5,363 nucleotides of DNA from Chitinophagaceae bacterium (GTDB lineage Bacteria > Bacteroidota > Bacteroidia > Chitinophagales > Chitinophagaceae). Below are positions 1 through 3,778 of this stretch, one piece after another (the first letter of the stretch is position 1; each line of letters starts with the position of its first letter). The notes beneath the pieces were generated by a model. That model worked only from the letters and a program-made list of their open reading frames with translations, did not search any database and was not told where the DNA came from. The position numbers and the translations under genes are program-made. The DNA lies in the NCBI GenBank assembly GCA_947378615.1, contig CANCKV010000280.1:1-5363 (forward strand), in the 5' to 3' direction.

Positions 1-149
1 ATACTATCGAAATATTTACTGATTTCTTTTACTCTGTCAGGGTCTCCTACAGTAATAATAGTATTCGCCATCTCCTCAGGAAGAAGATTTATATGATAAA
101 TTGCCCCTCTTTTGTTAATAATTAACTCGCTTTCTTGTATTTTTTTCAT
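1..149 (-). CDS. Nucleoside phosphorylase (uridine phosphorylase-like), N-terminal part, cut by the window edge
   Basis: Read leftward from the ATG at 149-147, this gives 49 residues before the window ends. The start MKKIQESELIINKRGAIYHI is followed by NLLPEE and then VGDPDRV at residues 34-40. GDPxR after a beta strand is the phosphate-binding loop of the NP-I family (uridine and purine nucleoside phosphorylases), which reversibly splits nucleosides into free base and ribose-1-phosphate in cytosolic salvage. The N-terminal pattern (SELI, then GxIYHxNLLPE, then the GDPDRV loop) fits the Bacteroidetes branch often annotated simply as nucleoside phosphorylase. Substrate choice cannot be decided, because the base-binding residues lie outside the window. 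A candidate promoter lies about 18 bases upstream of the start, predicting a very short leader. The gene is divergent from the tRNA-Cys gene. Confidence 0.85.
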   Translation of the reverse strand, partial: MKKIQESELIINKRGAIYHINLLPEEMANTIITVGDPDRVKEISKYFDS

Positions 150-166
150 AATTTCTTTTAAAAAGA

Positions 167-174
167 CAAATTTA
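167..174 (-). promoter_or_regulatory. Candidate -7 promoter element of the phosphorylase gene
   Basis: The minus strand reads TAAATTTG, an exact match to the Bacteroidetes sigma-A -7 consensus TAnnTTTG. The start codon is about 18 bases downstream, leaving a leader of roughly 10 nt. No good -33 TTG is present at the usual 17-23 base spacing; only a weak TTCA around 195-192 is seen. This is a pattern match only. Confidence 0.45.
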
Positions 175-199
175 ATGTTTACAATTCAAATTGAACCAT

Positions 200-207
200 T
201 ATTTTTG
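200..207 (+). promoter_or_regulatory. Candidate -7 promoter element of tRNA-Cys
   Basis: TATTTTTG matches TAnnTTTG exactly and ends 15 bases before the first base of the mature tRNA. That predicts transcription starting around 213-216 and a short 5' leader for RNase P to remove. The -33 box is poor; the nearest candidate is TTTA at 178-181, 18 bases upstream. Confidence 0.5.
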
Positions 208-222
208 CGACCTTATAAAAAA

Positions 223-293
223 GGTTCTGTGGCCGAGTGGCTAGGCTGAGCTCTGCAAAAGCTCCTACAGCGGTTCGAATCCGCTCGGAACCT
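223..293 (+). tRNA. tRNA-Cys, anticodon GCA
   Basis: A complete cloverleaf can be folded by eye. The acceptor stem is GGTTCTG (223-229) with CGGAACC (286-292). The D stem is GCC (232-234) with GGC (244-246). The anticodon stem is GAGCT (248-252) with AGCTC (260-264). The loop CTGCAAA places anticodon GCA at 255-257. The T stem is AGCGG (269-273) with CCGCT (281-285), and the loop is TTCGAAT. The discriminator base at 293 is T, the U73 expected of tRNA-Cys and important for cysteinyl-tRNA synthetase. The CCA tail is not encoded (CTC follows), so it must be added by nucleotidyltransferase. The acceptor stem contains one T-G wobble pair (228 with 287). A terminator follows within 10 bases, so the gene appears to be monocistronic. 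Confidence 0.97.
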
Positions 294-302
294 CTCAAAA
301 AA

Positions 303-326
303 GGACTCTGAAAAGAGTCCTTTTTT
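303..326 (+). terminator. Rho-independent terminator after tRNA-Cys
   Basis: GGACTCT (303-309) pairs perfectly with AGAGTCC (314-320) around a GAAA tetraloop, and six T's follow (321-326). Six A's precede the stem (297-302), so the same hairpin would also carry a T tract on the minus strand and could act in both directions. Confidence 0.92.
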
Positions 327-356
327 GTTTCTTACAACTTACAAAACTTAAATTTC
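324..356 (+). promoter_or_regulatory. Candidate promoter of the Nudix hydrolase gene
   Basis: TTTG at 324-327 and TAAATTTC at 349-356 (7 of 8 positions of the form TAnnTTTG, final base C) are separated by 21 bases, within the spacing range known for Bacteroidetes promoters. The start codon at 392 would give a leader of roughly 30 nt. The TTTG overlaps the T tract of the preceding terminator, so tRNA termination and this promoter would abut. This is a pattern match only. Confidence 0.35.
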
Positions 357-391
357 ATCTATTTATAAAACAATTAAATATAGATTATTTC

Positions 392-961
392 ATGGTAGTT
401 CATAATGAAAAAAATCCTTGGACAATTATAGACGAAGCTACTGTATATGAAAATCCTTGGATTAAATTAATTCATCACAATGTTTTGAATCCTTCTGGAG
501 GTAAAGGAATCTATGGGAAGGTTCATTTTAAAAACAAAGCAATTGGAGTTATTGCCATAGACAAGGATAAAAATACCTATTTAGTTGGACAATATCGTTT
601 CCCAATTCATCAATACAGTTGGGAATTGCCAGAAGGAGGATGTCCCGTAGAGACAGATTCCCTTGATTCTGCAAAAAGAGAATTATTAGAAGAAACAGGA
701 CTTGTTGCTTCAAAATGGCTACGCTTGGGAGATGCGTTTCTTTCCAATTCAGTGAGTGATGAATATGCTGAATATTTCCTTGCTACAGATCTTGAACAAC
801 ATGATGCAGAACCTGAGGATACCGAACAATTAACTGTTAGAAAAGTACCCTTATCAGAAGTCTTTAGAATGGTGAAGGATGGTGAAATTACAGATGCCCT
901 CTCTCTAATACCACTCTTAAAACTTGAGTTATTGCTATTGAAAGGGGAATTAATTCTTTAA
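392..961 (+). CDS. Nudix hydrolase, ADP-ribose pyrophosphatase type (NudF-like)
   Basis: The protein has 189 residues, the normal length for this family. Nudix enzymes hydrolyse nucleoside diphosphates linked to another group; the closest type cleaves ADP-ribose to AMP and ribose-5-phosphate in the cytosol with Mg2+. The family pattern is visible in order: NPW near the N-terminus (28-33 region NVLNPS), GKVHFKNKAIGV (42-53), LVGQYRFP (64-71), SWELPEGG (76-83), then the Nudix box. The box reads G82-x5-T88-x7-RELLEETGL (96-104), so the metal-binding glutamates E97, E100 and E101 are intact. The first box glutamate of the GX5E consensus is replaced by T88, with E87 next to it. The ATG at 392 is kept because an ATG 13 bases downstream is out of frame and the N-terminus aligns with the family pattern. 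The gene stands alone between terminators. Substrate is inferred; GDP-mannose or other sugar nucleotides are possible. Confidence 0.88.
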   Translation: MVVHNEKNPWTIIDEATVYENPWIKLIHHNVLNPSGGKGIYGKVHFKNKAIGVIAIDKDKNTYLVGQYRFPIHQYSWELPEGGCPVETDSLDSAKRELLEETGLVASKWLRLGDAFLSNSVSDEYAEYFLATDLEQHDAEPEDTEQLTVRKVPLSEVFRMVKDGEITDALSLIPLLKLELLLLKGELIL

Positions 962-999
962 ATTAAAGACAAGAAGGCTTAAGATAAAAGGTTTTATTA

Positions 1000-1020
1000 T
1001 GGAATAAGTTCCACTTTTTT
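1000..1020 (+). terminator. Probable Rho-independent terminator of the Nudix gene
   Basis: TGGAA (1000-1004) pairs with TTCCA (1009-1013) over a TAAG loop, followed by C and six T's (1015-1020). The 5-bp stem is short and only moderately GC-rich. The position, 39 bases past the stop codon, and the T tract make it credible. Confidence 0.5.
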
Positions 1021-1154
1021 ATTTCAATAGTGTATAAGCTGTTGAAGATGATGGATTCCTTTCTGGCTACCTGCTAAGTGGTTAAATAAACTTTAGGAAA
1101 GTATTGAAATTGAATAAGATTTAATCAAGAGTTTTAAAATAACTATTACTCCTC

Positions 1155-1304
1155 CTACCCTCTTTTACTACTTAGTAATCCACTTGCCAAAAAACCAAAG
1201 ATCAACCCAAGTATCAATCCAAGTTTCACATTCCGCAGGAACTCACCAATTAATAATGCAATAATTATTATTGTAACAGCTCCAATCTTTTTTCTTTTTA
1301 ACAT
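1155..1304 (-). CDS. Small membrane protein, two predicted transmembrane helices
   Basis: A 49-residue frame starts with ATG at 1304-1302 and ends with TAG at 1157-1155. It begins MLKRKKIGAV, a positively charged N-terminus. A hydrophobic run follows at residues 7-20 (Ile/Leu-rich), then the short charged turn EFLRNVK (21-27), then a second hydrophobic, glycine-rich run (28-44, with GLILGLIFGFLASG). The tail is SSKRG. This layout suggests a hairpin of two inner-membrane helices with small-residue packing faces. It starts 41 nt after the stop of the 247-aa gene on the same strand, so the two are probably co-transcribed. No function is recognised. The coherent amphipathic layout and operon position argue that it is a real gene rather than a chance frame. 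Confidence 0.6.
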   Translation of the reverse strand: MLKRKKIGAVTIIIIALLIGEFLRNVKLGLILGLIFGFLASGLLSSKRG

Positions 1305-1345
1305 GAAATTTCAATTATTAATTATCAATAAACAAAGCCCAAATA

Positions 1346-2089
1346 TCAATTAAGATTCATGTCTCCTGTATTCATAGGATCAACAACCACTTTTACCATC
1401 TTGTTTAATAATTCAACACGTTTAGAAAATTCTTGCCAAATAGCATACTGCATTTCAGTTTGAAGCATCAACTTATTATAATCTAGAATATATCCGTCTA
1501 AAAGTCTGTAAATACCACTATTTGAATTAGAGTGGACACTGACATAAGCCTGAAAATATTCTTTTGCCCTATCAAAAGCAACAATATCAATGGAGTTGGA
1601 TTTCCAATTCTTGAAATGATTGGATTCTATTTTAGATAATTCATCCCATAAGCTATAGTCCTCATCTAGTTCAATATATTTATTTATAAAATTTACAATA
1701 GAATTAATGGTAGGTTCTAGTGTAATTAACTTAGGGTGATATTCAGACAATGCCTTAACAATATTATTGACCTTATCAGACAAAATATCTCGAGAATAAT
1801 CTTCTTCTGTAATCATCGAAGCGATATAATTATCAGCCTCTTCAATAGCTTCCTTAATAAAATCAGCAATCAACATCAAAAACGCTCGTACAGATTCAAT
1901 CTCTTTGGCTATTGGTGAATATTCTGAAAGGCTTTTGTACATCATCTCACTCAAATTCACATGAGACTCAATCAGCGTAACAAAAGCATTTTCCAATGCA
2001 AAATCATCTTCAGTCCAACTTTTTTCATCATCATAAGTAATCGTTGCTGAATGTGCAGGGAACTCAATTATTTTCTCAATAAGAGCCAT
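1346..2089 (-). CDS. Hypothetical acidic, mostly helical cytoplasmic protein
   Basis: I do not recognise this 247-aa protein. I start it at the ATG at 2089-2087 (MALIEKIIEF), not at the in-frame ATG 75 bases upstream, because a candidate promoter -7 box lies at 2139-2132, downstream of that upstream ATG. The 25 extra residues would also be unusually rich in Tyr, Ile and Leu. The protein has no signal peptide and no clear membrane span. It is rich in Glu, Asp, Ser and Ile, with long stretches fitting amphipathic helices (for example residues about 60-105 and 110-150). Two Glu/Asp-rich patches, EEADNY with TEEDYSRD and ELDEDYSLWDEL, are the most distinctive segments. Its only close neighbour is the downstream membrane miniprotein, so a cytoplasmic partner of a membrane component is possible. 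That is inference from gene order only. Confidence 0.75.
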   Translation of the reverse strand: MALIEKIIEFPAHSATITYDDEKSWTEDDFALENAFVTLIESHVNLSEMMYKSLSEYSPIAKEIESVRAFLMLIADFIKEAIEEADNYIASMITEEDYSRDILSDKVNNIVKALSEYHPKLITLEPTINSIVNFINKYIELDEDYSLWDELSKIESNHFKNWKSNSIDIVAFDRAKEYFQAYVSVHSNSNSGIYRLLDGYILDYNKLMLQTEMQYAIWQEFSKRVELLNKMVKVVVDPMNTGDMNLN

Positions 2090-2131
2090 GATGTATATTT
2101 TTATAAAGGATAAAATCATCCAATAATTTTC

Positions 2132-2164
2132 CAAATATAACCGACAAAATGTATCTTTCGGCAA
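2132..2164 (-). promoter_or_regulatory. Candidate promoter of the leftward two-gene unit
   Basis: On the minus strand TTG (2164-2162) is followed after 22 bases by TATATTTG (2139-2132), an exact TAnnTTTG. Transcription would start around 2125, giving a leader of about 35 nt before the ATG at 2089. This location decides the start codon of the downstream gene. Confidence 0.5.
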
Positions 2165-2241
2165 TAGACTTTATATCATATTAAAATAAGAATGCTTTAT
2201 AGTTTTTTTATCTATAAAATTTTTCTTTGTGGCCATGATTA

Positions 2242-2272
2242 TTCTGTTTTCATAAATTATTTGGAAACAGAA
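2242..2272. repeat. Inverted repeat able to form an 11-bp stem-loop
   Basis: TTCTGTTTTCA (2242-2252) pairs with TGGAAACAGAA (2262-2272) with one T-G wobble (2250 with 2264) and a 9-nt AT loop. No T tract follows on either strand, so it is not an intrinsic terminator. GAAAC at 2264-2268 can alternatively pair with GTTTC at 2274-2278, giving two mutually exclusive hairpins. It lies about 100 bases upstream of the rightward candidate promoter and about the same distance upstream of the leftward one, so it is outside both predicted transcripts and more likely acts as DNA (an operator or protein site), if at all. Confidence 0.45.
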
Positions 2273-2367
2273 GGTTTCATACAAATATTTTGTTAGGTAT
2301 TTTTTCCGTTTCTTTAGTTACAAAATTCCTAATCGTATTTGAAATTAGCTTTCGCTTTTGATAATAC

Positions 2368-2375
2368 TATTTTTG
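2368..2375 (+). promoter_or_regulatory. Candidate -7 promoter element of the outer-membrane protein gene
   Basis: TATTTTTG matches TAnnTTTG exactly and lies 39 bases before the ATG at 2415. No TTG sits at the usual upstream distance: TTTG at 2338-2341 leaves 26 bases, slightly too long, and TTA at 2345-2347 leaves 20. Because it lies downstream of the in-frame TTG at 2358, it favours the ATG at 2415 as the true start. Confidence 0.4.
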
Positions 2376-2414
2376 ATTCAACAAATCTCATTACCTTGGT
2401 CGAAATTTTCTAAA

Positions 2415-3107
2415 ATGAAAAAGTATCATTCACTAAAAGGGTTCTTTATATTAACATTCCTTTCATCTTGCCTTTCACTTTATTCACAGACTGACAAAGT
2501 ATCCATAAAGTTTTCTCCCTTACCATTGATTGATGACATTGGCTTTCCTACTATTCAAGGAGGTGTTGAAGTTAAACTTTCAAAGAGAATTTCCTGGTAT
2601 AATGAGGTCGGAATAAAATATAGAGAATGCATGAGTGAAATTTCTGATACCAATTTTATTGCTTCAAGAGGATACAAACTAAGGTCAGAATTAAGATATT
2701 ATCTAAGTAAAAACAAGAAAGAGAGTCTCGAAGGGTTATATCTTGCCTTAAATTACTCCTTTTCTCAGAACTATCATAATCCAGAAATATCCTATTATCC
2801 CAATAAAGACAGTTCAAAAATTAGAAAAGATGGATTTGGTGTGAAGAAAGAAATGTTTGGATTAAATGTTTTGTGTGGGTTTCAACAGAAACTATACAAA
2901 GGATTAGCTATTGACGCTTATGGTGGAATTGGTATCAGGTTCAGGGATGTAACCACTTACCATAAAGAGTTTGATAAAAAAAAGGATTCTATGGAACTAC
3001 CTATTGATTTTAGTATCTTATCAATAAGAGAAATAGTTGATGCAAATGGGGGTAGAACAGTCATTCCTATTTTGATGTTAGGGGTAAGGATTTGTTATAA
3101 TTTTTGA
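2415..3107 (+). CDS. Secreted beta-barrel-like outer-membrane protein (DUF3575-like)
   Basis: The protein has 230 residues from the ATG at 2415 (MKKYHSLKG). A longer reading from a TTG at 2358 would bury the signal peptide and begin upstream of the candidate promoter. Residues 1-25 form a signal peptide: basic start, hydrophobic core GFFILTFLSS, and a SLYSQ end typical of Bacteroidetes signal peptidase I sites. LSSC at 16-19 also fits a lipobox, so a lipoprotein cannot be excluded. The rest alternates short beta strands and polar turns: SPLPLIDDIGFPTIQGGVEV, ISWYNEVGIKY, LRSELRYYLS, GLYLALNYSF, GLAIDAYGGIGIRF. The chain ends in a strand with terminal aromatic residue (GVRICYNF), as outer-membrane barrels do. 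The combination of IGFPTIQGG, YNEVGIKYR and RYYLSKN resembles the DUF3575 group of small outer-membrane proteins. Eight to ten strands would fit the length. The role is unknown, and it stands alone on its strand. Confidence 0.75.
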   Translation: MKKYHSLKGFFILTFLSSCLSLYSQTDKVSIKFSPLPLIDDIGFPTIQGGVEVKLSKRISWYNEVGIKYRECMSEISDTNFIASRGYKLRSELRYYLSKNKKESLEGLYLALNYSFSQNYHNPEISYYPNKDSSKIRKDGFGVKKEMFGLNVLCGFQQKLYKGLAIDAYGGIGIRFRDVTTYHKEFDKKKDSMELPIDFSILSIREIVDANGGRTVIPILMLGVRICYNF

Positions 3108-3353
3108 TTTGAAAATTGGATTTGACACAACGGAAATAATGCAAAAGCAAAGGATAATAAGACTCATAAAATAAATGAATTAGCTAGTGCTGTCAATGTG
3201 GTAATCCTTTGGTGGCTTAGCAAAAATTGCTTGTAATAAGATAATTTCTATTAAAATGAATTGAAATTGATACTAAGATAATTGGTCATTTATTATTATG
3301 TAATGAATTATTTATTACAGGTTAATAAACATTACTTTCACAAAAATATTTAA
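3108..3353. other. 246-nt intergenic region, no gene
   Basis: Apart from the palindrome at 3300-3318 and a weak 5-bp hairpin at 3219-3231 with no T tract, I see nothing here. One frame is open from about 3127 to 3238 but has no start codon and looks random. Neither a terminator for the preceding gene nor a convincing promoter for the next is evident. Confidence 0.5.
3300..3318. repeat. Near-perfect 19-bp palindrome, candidate operator
   Basis: GTAATGAATTATTTATTAC is symmetric around T3309: GTAAT pairs with ATTAC and AAT with ATT, with a single non-complementary pair (G3305 opposite T3313). It ends 35 bases before the DUF5618 start codon, where a repressor would block transcription. The AT-rich surroundings make chance symmetry more likely, so the call is tentative. 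No exact TAnnTTTG box was found in this upstream stretch. Confidence 0.35.
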
Positions 3354-3731
3354 ATGAAAAGCATTCGGGAAGCACACCGTTATCTTACTAATGCAAAAGA
3401 AATCTTGCGGGATAAAGCACAAAAAGAGGGCCGATTTTATAAAGATAAAAAGTATGTTAGGATGGCAGGGCATACTGCATATTTGGGTGTATTGACTGCT
3501 GTAGATGGTCTTTTAGGTATTAAGAAGAAAGGGCGAAAGAGCGTTCTTTGGTATCAGGAAGAGTTGGTTAAAATAGATAAAAAAGTATTGACGAGGTTCA
3601 ATATGGTTTATGAAACACTTCATTTGACTTTAGGATATGATGGGAATCTTAGTGTAGTAATTGCAAATGAAGGATTAAAAGAAGCAGAATACATTATTAA
3701 TTGGGTAGAAACTATAAATTTCCATTACTAG
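3354..3731 (+). CDS. DUF5618 family protein
   Basis: This 125-residue protein is all-helical by composition. It matches, from memory, the Bacteroidetes DUF5618 family: REAHRYLTNAKEILRDKA (5-22), an invariant-looking YKDKKYVRMAGHTAYLGVL (29-47), KKKGRKSVLWYQEEL (57-71), the stretch RFNMVYETLHLTLGYDGNLS (81-100), and a C-terminal helix ending in AEYIINWVE (111-119). Length is normal and no residue block is missing. Function is unknown. The small helical bundle with an A-G-H-x-A-Y helix recalls HEPN-type domains, but the catalytic R-x4-6-H motif of HEPN nucleases is not seen (R81 and H90 are 8 residues apart). The start ATG at 3354 opens directly into the conserved block. It lies 47 nt upstream of the large gene to its right and could be co-transcribed with it. 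The palindrome upstream may control it. Confidence 0.8.
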   Translation: MKSIREAHRYLTNAKEILRDKAQKEGRFYKDKKYVRMAGHTAYLGVLTAVDGLLGIKKKGRKSVLWYQEELVKIDKKVLTRFNMVYETLHLTLGYDGNLSVVIANEGLKEAEYIINWVETINFHY

Positions 3732-3771
3732 AAATAAGCCCTTTGGGGAATTGAACGAATTTCACTTATTT
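3732..3771 (+). other. Compact structured spacer (nested inverted repeats) before the large gene
   Basis: AAATAAG (3732-3738) is complementary to CTTATTT (3765-3771). Inside this outer stem sit two small hairpins: CCC-TTT-GGG (3739-3747) and AATT-GAACG-AATT (3749-3761). Almost the whole 47-nt gap between the DUF5618 stop and the next ATG is therefore self-complementary, like a three-way junction. It could be a weak terminator, a leader structure shielding the start codon, or the end of an inserted element. Stems are short, so function is uncertain. Confidence 0.35.
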
Positions 3772-3778
3772 TGAGACC

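Larger units (their letters stand above)
2090..2414. other. 325-nt divergent intergenic region, no gene
   Basis: The region separates the leftward 247-aa gene from the rightward outer-membrane protein gene. It holds one candidate promoter per direction (near 2132-2164 and 2368-2375) and an 11-bp stem-loop at 2242-2272. I see no convincing small gene or RNA gene. It is strongly AT-rich with many T runs. Confidence 0.6.

Noticed and set aside
223..293. tRNA-Cys as an integration (attachment) site
   Set aside because: No integrase gene and no repeated copy of the tRNA 3' end occur in the window; the downstream gene is ordinary housekeeping.
1736..1918. 60-codon rightward open frame
   Set aside because: It lies antisense within the 247-aa gene, has no promoter or family resemblance, and its composition is explained by the complementary strand.
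2090..2164. 25-residue N-terminal extension of the 247-aa protein
   Set aside because: A good -7 promoter box lies inside it, and its sequence is unlike the rest of the protein.
2358..2414. 19-residue extension of the outer-membrane protein from a TTG
   Set aside because: It would place residues in front of a well-formed signal peptide, uses a rare start codon and begins upstream of the candidate promoter.
3219..3231. AGCAA-AAA-TTGCT hairpin as terminator of the outer-membrane protein gene
   Set aside because: The stem is weak with a 3-nt loop, has no T tract, and lies more than 100 bases past the stop codon.
3127..3238. Open stretch in the intergenic region after the outer-membrane protein gene
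   Set aside because: It has no start codon, a random-looking translation, and is short enough to occur by chance.
3767..3773. TATTTTG as a promoter -7 box for the large gene
   Set aside because: It is one base short of TAnnTTTG and only 5 bases before the start codon, leaving no room for a transcription start before the ATG.
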